Below, one piece after another: positions 28,352 to 38,167 of a stretch of 64,000 nt of DNA. Both the position numbers and the translations under genes were made by a program. The stretch comes from Thiosocius sp963736445. GTDB lineage: Bacteria; Pseudomonadota; Gammaproteobacteria; Chromatiales; Chromatiaceae. The DNA lies in NCBI GenBank assembly GCA_963736445.1, contig CAVTOY010000014.1, forward strand, positions 62,001 through 126,000. The letters are read 5' to 3'. The notes under the pieces are model-generated. The model had not been told where the DNA came from. It did no database searches and saw nothing but the letters and a program-made list of their open reading frames with translations. Within the stretch, counting starts at the first letter, position 1. Every line of letters starts with the position of its first letter.

Positions 28352-29425
28352 TCACAGCGCCGCGACGACGGCGTCGCCCATGCCCTCGCAGTTTACCTCG
28401 GTCAGGCCCTCCGACATGATGTCCGGCGTGCGCAGACCCTGATCGAGGACATGCGTGACGGCCGCCTCGATGCGGTCGGCATACTCGCCCTCATCGAGGC
28501 TGTAGCGCAACATCATTGCCACGGACAACAAGGTGGCCAGTGGGTTGGCTACGCCCTTACCGGCGATGTCCGGGGCCGAGCCATGGATCGGCTCGTACAT
28601 GCCCTGACTTCTTTCGTTCAGCGATGCCGACGGCAGCATCCCGATGGAGCCCGTGAGCATCGCAGCCGCGTCGGAAAGGATGTCGCCAAACATGTTGGTC
28701 GTCACCATCACGTCGAACTGCTTCGGCCACCGGATCAGCTGCATCGCGGCATTGTCCACATACATATGCGTCAACTCGATCTCGGGGTACTCGGCCGCGA
28801 CGACACGCGTCGCCACTTCGCGCCACAACTCGGTGCACTCGAGCACGTTGGCCTTGTCAACAGAGCACAGGCGCTTGCTGCGCTTCATCGCGATGTCGCA
28901 GGCCGAACGCACGATACGCTCGATCTCGTGTTCAGCATATACCAGGGTATTGAACCCCTGGCGCTCCCCGTCGTCCAGCGTGCGCACACCGCGTGGCTGG
29001 CCGAAATAGATGCCGCCGGTCAGTTCGCGCACGATCAGGATATCCAATCCGGCGACGATCTCGGGCCGCAGACTAGAGGCATCGGCGAGCTGGGGATAGA
29101 GCATCGCAGGGCGCAGATTGGAAAACAGCCCGAGGCCGGCACGCAGACCGAGCAGTCCCTTCTCGGGGCGCAAGGCGATGTCGAGGGGCTCCCACTTCGG
29201 CCCGCCGACGGCGCCGAGCAGCACGGCGTCGGCCTCCTTCGCCATCGCGAGCGTTGCCTCTGGCAGCGGCGTACTCAGTGCATCATAAGCCGCGCCACCC
29301 ACCAGGCCTTCATCGAGCTCGATAGCGAGGCCCTCGCCCGCCAGTCGATCCAGGAGTTTAAGGGCCTCGGCGACGATCTCAGGACCTATGCCGTCACCCG
29401 GCAGCACTAGGACTCGTTTGCTCAT
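28352..29425 (-). CDS. leuB: 3-isopropylmalate dehydrogenase
   Basis: An NAD-dependent oxidative decarboxylase of leucine synthesis, 357 residues. The N-terminus is VLVLPGDGIGPEIVAEA, and metal-binding aspartates are in TNMFGDILSD. PIHGSAPDIAGKG is also conserved. ATG 29425 is preferred over an upstream frame extension because GGAGG lies 6-7 bases before it and similarity begins here. It lies downstream of leuD. Confidence 0.96.
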   Translation of the reverse strand: MSKRVLVLPGDGIGPEIVAEALKLLDRLAGEGLAIELDEGLVGGAAYDALSTPLPEATLAMAKEADAVLLGAVGGPKWEPLDIALRPEKGLLGLRAGLGLFSNLRPAMLYPQLADASSLRPEIVAGLDILIVRELTGGIYFGQPRGVRTLDDGERQGFNTLVYAEHEIERIVRSACDIAMKRSKRLCSVDKANVLECTELWREVATRVVAAEYPEIELTHMYVDNAAMQLIRWPKQFDVMVTTNMFGDILSDAAAMLTGSIGMLPSASLNERSQGMYEPIHGSAPDIAGKGVANPLATLLSVAMMLRYSLDEGEYADRIEAAVTHVLDQGLRTPDIMSEGLTEVNCEGMGDAVVAAL

Positions 29426-29540
29426 GCCGTATCCTCCCTTTCTTGTTCGACGCACACGCAACGATGGGGCGCCAGGCGTCGGTCGTTCGCACCAGGCAGC
29501 GAAGGCACGATGCAGTGCTTCGCATCCTCCGACCGGGCAA

Positions 29541-30176
29541 TCAAAACAGCCACGGCGTGACAGCCCGTCTGCGTGCCTCGTAGGCCCTTATCTCGTCAAC
29601 GCGCTGCAGCGTCTGGCCGATATCGTCGAGGCCGTTGAGCAGGCAGTGCCTGCTGAACGGGTCGACCTCGAACCCAATCGGCCCGTCTGCTGCACCGCGA
29701 ATCTGCTGCGCCTCGAGATCGACAGTCAGCTGCAAGGCCCGCTCGCCGACCGCCTGTTCAAACAAGCGGTCGACGGTGGCCGCATCCAGTGCGATCGGCA
29801 GCAGGCCGTTCTTGAAACTGTTGTTGAAGAATATGTCCGCGAAGCTCGGCGCGATGATCACCTTGAAACCGTAGTCCGTGAGTGCCCACGGGGCATGCTC
29901 GCGCGATGAGCCACAGCCGAAGTTCTCACGCGCCAGCAGGATACTCGCACCGGCGTAGCGCGCGTCGTTGAGTACGAAATCCGGGTTCAGCGGCCGCGTG
30001 CTGCTGTCCATCCCCGGTTCGCCATGGTCGAGGTAGCGCCAGTCGTCGAACAGGTTCGGGCCAAAGCCGGACCGCTTGATCGACTTCAGGAACTGTTTCG
30101 GGATGATGGCATCCGTATCGATATTGGAACGGTCTAACGGACACACGACCCCGGTCACTGTCTCGAATCTATCCAT
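29541..30176 (-). CDS. leuD: 3-isopropylmalate dehydratase small subunit
   Basis: The small subunit (211 residues) of isopropylmalate isomerase, partner of LeuC. Typical segments are NIDTDAIIPKQFLK, ENFGCGSSREHAPWAL and FADIFFNNSFKNGLLP. It is intact, directly downstream of the frame-disrupted leuC. That supports the view that leuC is also functional in the organism. Confidence 0.96.
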   Translation of the reverse strand: MDRFETVTGVVCPLDRSNIDTDAIIPKQFLKSIKRSGFGPNLFDDWRYLDHGEPGMDSSTRPLNPDFVLNDARYAGASILLARENFGCGSSREHAPWALTDYGFKVIIAPSFADIFFNNSFKNGLLPIALDAATVDRLFEQAVGERALQLTVDLEAQQIRGAADGPIGFEVDPFSRHCLLNGLDDIGQTLQRVDEIRAYEARRRAVTPWLF

Positions 30177-30244
30177 CAGCGTTACCTCTCACTGCGAAGA
30201 CGGCGAGGGACACGCAAGGCTTGGCACCTGCGCTTTCCCCGCGG

Positions 30245-31654
30245 TCATGTCATGTCCCGCACGTCGACGAAATGACCGGCGATCGCCGCTGCCGCCGCCA
30301 TCGCCGGGCTGACCAGGTGGGACCGTCCACCCTTGCCCTGACGGCCTTCAAAGTTGCGGTTCGAGGTAGAGGCGCAACGTTCACCCGGCTCCAGCCGGTC
30401 CGCATTCATCGCCAGACACATCGAGCAACCCGGCTCACGCCATTCAAAGCCGGCCTCGATGAATATCTTGTGGAGGCCTTCCTGCTCCGCCTGGGCCTTT
30501 ACCAGACCGGAGCCCGGCACGACCAGCGCCTGCTTCATGCCGATCCGAGACCCTACGCCCTTTGGCGACAACGGCAGCAGCGCGCAGGTCTTCGATGCGC
30601 GAGTTCGTACACGAACCGATAAAAACCTTATCGACCGGGATATCGCGGATCGCGGTACCGGGCTCGAGCGCCATGTAGTCGAGCGCGCGGCGCATACCAT
30701 CGGCCTTGACCGGATCCGTCTCGTCCTGGGGATCCGGCACCCTGTCGGTCACTGCGACGACCATCTCCGGCGAGGTACCCCAGGTGACCTGCGGTTGGAT
30801 GTCCGCCGCGGATATCACCACGACCTTGTCGAACTCGGCCCCTTCATCACTGTGCAGGGTCTGCCAATAGGCCACCGCCTGGTCCCAGTGCGCCGGTCCG
30901 GGCGCAAACGGGCGACCCTTCACGTAGTCGATGGTCTTGTCATCGACCGCGACAAATCCCGCTCGCGCACCGGCCTCGATCGCCATATTGCAGAGGGTCA
31001 TCCGGCCCTCGATGGACAGGTCCCGGATCGCCTGGCCAGCGAATTCAATCGCGTATCCGGTCCCCCCGGCGGTACCAATCTTGCCGATAATCGCCAGCAC
31101 GATGTCTTTCGCGGTGACGCCCGGGACCCGCAGACCCATCGACCGACCACCAGCATCGACTTGGATTTCTTCTGCAGCAGGCACTGGGTGGCCAGCACAT
31201 GCTCGACCTCCGAGGTGCCAATGCCGTGCGCCAGCGCGCCGAAGGCGCCATGGGTGGAGGTGTGCGAATCGCCGCACACGACCGTCATGCCGGGCAGCGT
31301 CGCGCCCTGCTCGGGTCCGATCACATGCACGATGCCCTGGCGTGGATCATTCATGCCGAACTCGGTGATCGGGAATTCGGCGCAGTTCTGTCGAGGGTCT
31401 CGACCTGCAGTCGCGACACCGGGTCCGCAATACCCGGCTCCCGGTCAGTGGTTGGCACGTTGTGGTCCGCGGTCGCGAGGTTCGCATCGGCCCGCCATAC
31501 CGGCCGCTCCGCGAGCCGCAGCCCCTCAAACGCCTGTGGCGACGTGACCTCGTGAACCAGGTGACGGTCGATGTAGAGCAGCGCCGTGCCGTCCGATCTC
31601 CTCCCGGACCACGTGGGCGTCCCACAATTTGTCGTAGAGCGTTCTCGGTTTCAT
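30245..31654 (-). pseudogene. leuC: 3-isopropylmalate dehydratase large subunit, frame-disrupted
   Basis: The whole LeuC sequence is present from MKPRTLYDKLWDAHVV (ATG 31654) to the stop at 30245, but spread over several frames. Breaks fall near 31600, 31390, 31140 and 30555. The first and last look like +1 or -2, the middle two like -1. The iron-sulfur ligand motifs FIGSCTNSRIEDL and EPGCSMCLAMN are intact. The total length of 1410 bases is a multiple of three and equals a normal ~470-residue LeuC, so the indels cancel out. With intact leuD and leuB beside it, sequence errors are more likely than decay. Confidence 0.85.
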
Positions 31655-31762
31655 GGATTCGCAGTCTCTCTCCCTGATTTGCAGACGTCGAAGCTAAACA
31701 TAGCGCCTACAATGAATAACGCAAATTCATGTTTTTAATTTATCGAATTCTTAAAAGGAATA

Positions 31763-32650
31763 ATGGAAATCTGCCGCACTGCAGGCCTTCGTCGAGGTGG
31801 CCGACCGGCATCCTTCTCCGCGGCCGCCGAGGCGCTGTTTCTTACCCAGCCGGCGGTCAGCAAGCGGGTCGCGCAGCTCGAGATCGAACTCGGTACCCGC
31901 CTGTTCGACCGCATCGGGCGGCGCGTCACACTGACCGGCAGCGGCGCAGCGCCTGTTGCCGCAGCGCGCGCCGCCTGCTCAACGACGCGCGCGAACTCAA
32001 GCGAACTGGTCGATGATCTGTCCGGCGAGGTGCGCGGCCGCCTGGCGATGGGCACCAGTCACCATATCGGTCTGCACCGGCTGCCGGCCCGCTGAAACGC
32101 ATTCACCGAGCAGTTCCCGGAGGTCGAACTGGATATCCGATTCATGGACTCGGAGGCCGCTTGCCGCGCGGTCGAGGTCGGCGACTCGAGATGGCCATCG
32201 TCACGCTGCCGCCGGACCAACCGCGCGCGCTGCGGCTGCAGGTGATCTGGGACGACCCGCTGGCATTCATGGTCGGCCCGCGATCACCCCTCGCCGGCCG
32301 CGATCGCCGTGTCGCCGACGGAACTGCTGCGCTACCGGCCGTGTTGCCCGGGCCCACGACCTACACCCGCGGGATCCTCGAAGCGGCCGTGCACGGCGGC
32401 GTCGACCCTCAACGTGGCGATGGCGACAAACTACCTCGAAACCCTGCACATGCTGGTCGCTACGGGCCTCGGCTGGAGCTTGCTGCCGGCCACCTTGCTG
32501 AATGATGATGTGCATCGCGTCGTGGTGAGCGGTCTGACGCTTTCTCGGCAACTGGGCGCGGTGACACATCGCAACCGCAGCCTCTCCAATGCAGGACGAC
32601 GAATGATCGAAACCTGCCTGACGCTGACAATGCAGGAATCAGGCGATTAG
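31763..32650 (+). pseudogene. LysR family regulator divergent from leuC, frame-disrupted
   Basis: Starts at ATG 31763 with AAAAGGA upstream. The helix-turn-helix region (AEALFLTQPAVSKRVAQLE, LGTRLFDRIGRRVTLT) is clear, but the first residues and the effector domain are spread over different frames. Breaks fall near 31775, 31808 and several in 31940-32400. The C-terminal part (ATGLGWSLLPATLL onwards) is readable from about 32400 to the stop at 32650. The overall length of 888 bases fits a ~295-residue LysR protein exactly. A LysR gene divergent from leuC is also known in Pseudomonas. A leucine-pathway role is inferred from position only. Confidence 0.75.
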
Positions 32651-35600
32651 CGCGCGAACACCGTAGCCAGGCGTAATCCGGCGCTTTCCATGCCCGCCAG
32701 CAAGGTCGGCACCATCAACAGGACCAGGAAGGTCGCAAACGCCAGGCCGAAGGAGATCGATACGGCCATCGGAATCAAAAACTGGGCCTGCAACGACGTT
32801 TCGAACAACAGCGGTAGCAGGCCGGCGATCGTCGTCAGCGAGGTCAGCAACACCGCGCGCAGACGCTGGCAGGCGGCTTCGACGATAGCTTCTTTGACGG
32901 CCATGCCTTTTTCGCGCAGTTGTTTATAGAACACCACCAGAATGATCGAATCGTTGACCACGATACCGGACAGGGCGAACAGCCCAAACATCGACAGGAT
33001 GGTTGGCGTGATGCCCATGAAGTAGTGACCATAAAGCGCGCCGACGATGCCAAACGGGATGATCGCCATGACCACCAACGGCCATCCATAGGAGCCGAAC
33101 ACCCAGGCCAGCACGATGTAGATCATCGCCAACGCGAACAAGGCGCCGCGTTTCATGTCATCGGCCGTATCGCGCTGGTCTTCGGCGCGCCCGGTGAATT
33201 CCCAGCTGGAGGCCAAGATCCGTTGCCAACTCGGGCATCAAGGTGTCACGCAGTTGGGCGCGGACATCGTTGGCATTGGCCTGCTGCTTGTCGACGTCGG
33301 CAAACACGGTGACCGCGAGCCGCCCCTCGGCATGCCGCACCGCCTTGAAGCCGCGACGCTCTTCGAGCTCGACCACCGACATCAACGGGACGGTCTCCCC
33401 CGTTGGCAAAAACATATTGAAATCTTCCAACGCGGTGAGCCGGTGTCGCTCCACATCGGGTAGCACGACGCGGACCTCGATCTCGTCATCACCCTCATTG
33501 AAGATCTGCGCAAGCTCGCCATCGAAAGCCCCGCGCAGCTGGCGACCAACGGCCTCGACCGACAGCCCCAGAGACTCTCGCCGAACGGACTGAGCCGGAA
33601 GACCAGCTGTTGTTGCCCAAACGGCATGTCGTCTTCGACCGCCTTGATCCCGGGTATGGCACCAAGGGCATCCGAAAGCTCGAGCGCCCCGGCTTTCAGC
33701 GCATCGATATCCGATCCGGTGAGTCGCACCTCGAGATCGCGCCCAGGGTGACCACCGGTACGCGAGGTGATCGTCAGGTATTCCAGCCCCGGCGGTTGTC
33801 CGCAGACGCGACTCCCAGGCATCGATAAACGTCTCGTTGCGAACGTCGCGCTCGATCCGACGGGGATCAGCTCCACGGTCACCGACGCAAACTGGTCGCC
33901 GGTCTGGGCTTTGCGCCCGTTCGAAAAATAGCCCCGACCGGTTGCGACGTTCGCGACCCGGACAAGCTCGGCACCGAACTCCTCGTCGGTCTCGTAGAGC
34001 GCGTTCTCCATCTCGTTGACGAATGCCTCCACCCGTTCCGGCGGCGTGCCGGCGACAAAGGTCACGCTGGCGATCACCACGTTGCCTTCGACATTGGGGA
34101 AAAAGCGAAACCCATGCGGCCGCCGCGCAGCAGACCGACCAGTACGATCACGAATGCCAGCGCGATCGCGACGATCGCGACGCGATTGTTGACCGCCCAG
34201 GTCACCAGGCGGCGGAAATAATGGTCGCGAAAATGCGCAAAACCGGCATCCCAGCGTTGTCGGAATCGCCCCGGGCTTGGCGTGATGCAGACCCTTGAAA
34301 GCTGTGCCGCAGGTGCCCGGGCAGGACCAGGAAGCTCTCGATCAGCGAGGCGATGATGACGCACACGATAACGAACGGGATGTCGCCGAGGAACTTGCCG
34401 ATGAAGCCAGTGATCAGCGAACAGCGGGATAAAGGCCGCGATCGTCGTCAGCGACGATGACATCACCGGCGCGAACATGCGCCGCGCCCCACCTTCGGCG
34501 GCCTCGAGCGAGCCCTCGCCGGTCTGGTAATGGGTCAGCGCGTCTTCGCCGACCACGATGGCATCGTCGACGATAATGCCAAGCGCCATGATCAGCGCGA
34601 ATAACGAGATCATGTTGATGCTGCCGCCGGCCATGTAGACGATCGCCAGCGTTGCCATGAATGAGATCGGGATACCGACCGTAACCCAAAACGCGACGCG
34701 CCCGTTGAGGAACAGGAACAGGATGCCAACGACCAGAATCAATCCGCTGAGGCCGTTCTTGAGCAGCAGGTTGATGCGGTCTTCGATCAGGGTCCAGCTC
34801 TCGTCGTATACGGTAATGGAGACGTCGGGCGGGTAGCGCCCGGCCGCCTCGGCGACCCACTCCTGCATCAGCCGCGCCGAGACCAGCGAATCCGAGGTGG
34901 CCGAGCGCATCAGCTGGAGCTCGACCGTCGGCTCTCCCCGGAACGTCAGCTCGACCTGGTTGGGTCGCGGGCGCCGCTCGACTTCGGCGACGTCGCCGAC
35001 CCGCAGCAGTCGGCCCTCACGCTCGGCCAGCAGCACTAGTTGCTCGAACTCGGGCTCAGCTGCGGCGCTGGTTCAGCGGACCGGACTTCGCGACCGACAT
35101 CATCGCGGCCGACCGTCCCGGCGGGCAGGTCGCGTGACTCGGCAGCGATCCGCGACGCGACATCGTTGAGCGACAGACCGAGGTCATCCAGCATCGCCTG
35201 GGGAATCTGGATCGCCATTTCGTCTTCGGGCAGCCCGGTGATATTCACCTTGGCGATACCGCGATCGAGCAACTCGCGTTCGATCCGCCGCACCAGAGGT
35301 CGCAACTCACGGATGTCTTCGGGACCGTGGATCAGTAGGCGGGCCACCTGCTCGTAGCGCATGACATGGCTGACCTCGGTCGGCTTCGGCATCTTTAGGC
35401 AGGTTGCGCACCGAATTGACCAACTCCTCGACCCGGTTGGTCGCCTCCCCCATGTCGGTGTCCTCGGGGAATTCGAGCCTAATCACGCTGAGGCCCTGAC
35501 TCGAGGTCGAAGACATCTTTTCCAGATTGTCCGTCGTGCGTAACACCTGTTCGAGCGGGATAGTGATCGAACGCTCGACATCTTCTGCGGATGCGCCGGA

Positions 35601-35771
35601 CCAGGCGGTGCTGACAGTAACGACCTCGACCTCGAAGTTGGGGAAAAACTGCACATTGAGGTTGGCGAGTCCCCAGACACCGCCCAGCAGCATAATGATC
35701 ATCAGCAGGTTCGCTGCGACCTTGTGCTGCGCGAAGATGCCGATGAAATCGTTGCGATGGCTGAAGGTCAT
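32647..35771 (-). pseudogene. RND efflux pump inner-membrane permease, frame-disrupted
   Basis: A ~1040-residue resistance-nodulation-division (AcrB-like) permease spread over at least six frame segments. The N-terminal helix and porter start (MTFSHRNDFIGIFAQHKVAA, ending FFPNFEVEVVTVSTAWSGAS) are clear. TM4 carries the ALGIIVDDAIVV proton-relay aspartates, and the second half has GIVVNDSIILV. Frame changes fall near 35370, 35045, 34420, 34290, 34080, 33800, 33570, 33390 and 33215. Conserved residues continue across them, suggesting base-calling errors. It overlaps the LysR gene end to end by 4 bases and follows its adaptor gene by 7 bases. Substrate unknown. Confidence 0.85.
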
Positions 35772-35778
35772 GGTCTGC

Positions 35779-37104
35779 TCACTGACCCTCGACCACGCGC
35801 ACCAGCAGGCCGTCGAGCGCGTTCGGCAGCTGGGTAGTCACGACCTGCGTCCCATCGGGCAGATCCGGGGCGGACATCAGCACGCGGGTGTCGCCTGGCG
35901 CGATCGCGACCTCGCCGACCCGCTGCACCCGGCGTGGCCGCATGCGGTTCTCGGCGTCGAGCACATACACCCGGTCGGTGCCGTAGATGGCCTCGTGAGG
36001 CAGCGCGATCAGGTCATCACGCGCCGGGAGCGCGAGCTCGAGGCGGACAAAGCGTCCCTGGCTGATCAGCTCGCCGCCTTCGGTGACCGTGAACAGCCCA
36101 TCGACACCGCCGGTGCCACTGGACACCTCGCCGGCAAGACTGCGCAGACGGCCACGTACCGCGACGCCGTCGATCATACCGGCGACGGCGAGCTCCGCCC
36201 CATCTGCGATCGCTGCGCGTATCTCCGGGAGGTGTCGACTGGGCAGCTGCGCGCGAAATATCATCTCGTCGGTGTCATACAGGCTCACCAGCGGATCACC
36301 GACGCGGACACGTCGACCCGGCGAGACCAGGACCTGCGCGATGCGGCCATTGAACGGCGCCTTGATCTCGCGCCGCTCGAGTTCGAGCAGGGCCTGGTCG
36401 CGCAGGGCCTCGGCACGCGCACGCGCAGCCTCGACCTCGGCCAGTCTGGCGTCATGTTCGTCGACCGCTTGCTGTCTGACCGACAGCGCGATCGCCTGCT
36501 TCTCGGCGGCCTGGCGCGCAGTATCCAGCTGCGACTGAGCGCCGACCTTCTTCTGCACCAGGTCCTGCAGTCGACCCACTTCATCGCGGGTCAACTCGAG
36601 CAGGCGCTTTTCGCGCGGCAAGGAATCGAGATTGGCCGCATGTCGACTGATCTCCGAGGCAATGCGGGCCTCGGCCTGTCTGAGTTCGGCTTCTCGCTGG
36701 GCGAGCTGCAGGCGCATGTCGCGGTCATCCAGCCGCACCAGCAGCTGTCCGCGCACGACCTGATCGCCCTCGACCACGGGTACCGCCTCGACATCGGCCG
36801 CGACGCCCGCAGTCAATTCGCTCGACCATAGCGACTCTACGCGCCCGTACAGGGTGACCCCGGGCGCATGGCGCGCGCGCTCGGCGGTCTGGGTGCTGAC
36901 CAGCCAGGCGCGTTCAGCGACACTCACAGGGTCTGGCTTCGGCTTAGCGGCGATCAACGCGGTCGCCGCGGCACTCGCCATCAGCAGGATGAGCAGCGGC
37001 AGCCACCAGCGCCTGTGACGCCGGGCCTGGGGCGGCTGTTTCTCGACAGTGGTATCCAAATCCGGTCCCATGCTCGCGGTCGGGGGGCGGGGCGGCCGCA
37101 TCAT
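35779..37104 (-). CDS. RND periplasmic adaptor (membrane fusion protein)
   Basis: A 441-residue HlyD/AcrA-type adaptor with an N-terminal membrane anchor after a basic stretch (about residues 31-52). Lipoyl halves and a long alpha-helical coiled-coil hairpin (about 130-230, rich in Ala, Glu, Arg, Gln) follow, then a beta-barrel. The hairpin would meet a TolC-type outer-membrane protein. It lies 7 bases before the RND permease and its start overlaps the lpxD stop by 4 bases, so the three are coupled. No TolC gene is in this unit; one lies at 54.3-55.6 kb. Confidence 0.9.
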   Translation of the reverse strand: MMRPPRPPTASMGPDLDTTVEKQPPQARRHRRWWLPLLILLMASAAATALIAAKPKPDPVSVAERAWLVSTQTAERARHAPGVTLYGRVESLWSSELTAGVAADVEAVPVVEGDQVVRGQLLVRLDDRDMRLQLAQREAELRQAEARIASEISRHAANLDSLPREKRLLELTRDEVGRLQDLVQKKVGAQSQLDTARQAAEKQAIALSVRQQAVDEHDARLAEVEAARARAEALRDQALLELERREIKAPFNGRIAQVLVSPGRRVRVGDPLVSLYDTDEMIFRAQLPSRHLPEIRAAIADGAELAVAGMIDGVAVRGRLRSLAGEVSSGTGGVDGLFTVTEGGELISQGRFVRLELALPARDDLIALPHEAIYGTDRVYVLDAENRMRPRRVQRVGEVAIAPGDTRVLMSAPDLPDGTQVVTTQLPNALDGLLVRVVEGQ

Positions 37105-38156
37105 TTTGATTCTCGCAGCTCGAGCCTGGCGATGCGATCACGCAATTCGTCCAGCTCCTCCGCCTGACGTCGAAAGGCGCGCAAAAGTTCAGGCAGTCTG
37201 GCCAGCGCTGCGCGCTCACGCAGGACGCGCGCCAGTGGTCGTGCCGGCGTCCCCCAGACCTTGACCCCGGGTTCCAGATCACCCGTCACACCGCTTTGAC
37301 CGCCGATCTGCGCACCTTCACCGACGGCGACGTGGTCGGTAATCCCCGCCTGTCCGGCGACCACCACCCCATTGCCCAGCCTGCTGCTGCCGGCAATGCC
37401 GGACTGAGCAACCATCAGCACACGCTCGCCGATACCATTGTTGTGCCCCACCTGGACCAGATTGTCGAATTTGCTGCCCCGGCCGATACGCGTCTCGCCC
37501 AATGTGGCCCGATCGATACAGGTATTGGCGCCTATCTCGACGTTTTCCTCGACCGCCACGCGGCCCAATTGCGGGATCTTGTGGTGATGGTCATCCGTCC
37601 ATTGAAAGCCATAACCGTCTGCGCCCAGGACCACGCCGGGGTGCAGGGTACAGCGGTCACCGATCAGTGTGCCGTCCATGAGCACCGCATTCGGACCGAT
37701 ATCGCAGTCGGCACCGATACGAACGCCCCGCCCGAGGTAGACCCCGGCCCGAATCTGACTCCGCGCGCCGACGACGACGCCAGGCTCGACAACCGCGCAG
37801 GGGCCTATGGCGGCGTCGGCGGCGATTTTGGCATCCTTGGCGATCTCCGCGCTCGGGTGAATGCCGGACAGACGCCGGTCTGGCGCAAACATCTCCATGG
37901 CGAGCACGAAGGCCGTTTTCGGATCGCGGCTGCGCAGCAGATTGCGCCCGGGTATCTTTGGAAAATCCTCGTCGACGATGACCCCGGCCGCCGTGCTGCA
38001 GATGACCTGATCAACCATTTCGGACGACGCCGCGTAGCAGAGTTCACTGGGACCGGCCTCGGCCAGCGTGGCCATCCCAGCCACCGCACGCTCTGCGACG
38101 CCCTCGAGGCGCGCGTCGATGGCGCGTGCGATGTCCCCCAGTGTATGTCCGCTCAT
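37101..38156 (-). CDS. lpxD: UDP-3-O-acylglucosamine N-acyltransferase
   Basis: A left-handed beta-helix acyltransferase that adds the N-linked acyl chain in lipid A synthesis. It is 351 residues, with many hexapeptide repeats (e.g. IGPCAVVEPGVVVGA) and the catalytic His region VQVGHNNGIG at about 234-243. It is not in the usual bamA-ompH-lpxD-fabZ-lpxA setting. It lies between an MFS gene (11-base gap) and an RND adaptor (4-base overlap). It may be a second copy with an altered acyl preference, or the only copy relocated. Confidence 0.92.
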   Translation of the reverse strand: MSGHTLGDIARAIDARLEGVAERAVAGMATLAEAGPSELCYAASSEMVDQVICSTAAGVIVDEDFPKIPGRNLLRSRDPKTAFVLAMEMFAPDRRLSGIHPSAEIAKDAKIAADAAIGPCAVVEPGVVVGARSQIRAGVYLGRGVRIGADCDIGPNAVLMDGTLIGDRCTLHPGVVLGADGYGFQWTDDHHHKIPQLGRVAVEENVEIGANTCIDRATLGETRIGRGSKFDNLVQVGHNNGIGERVLMVAQSGIAGSSRLGNGVVVAGQAGITDHVAVGEGAQIGGQSGVTGDLEPGVKVWGTPARPLARVLRERAALARLPELLRAFRRQAEELDELRDRIARLELRESK

Positions 38157-38167
38157 CTCCTCATTCC

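Noticed and set aside
28349..29410. 353-residue open frame on the plus strand opposite leuB
   Set aside because: Runs antisense through an unmistakable leuB with no motif of its own; typical of GC-rich coding DNA.
35527..36831. 434-residue open frame opposite the RND adaptor
   Set aside because: Low-complexity Arg/Gln-rich antisense of a clear adaptor gene; no domain recognised.
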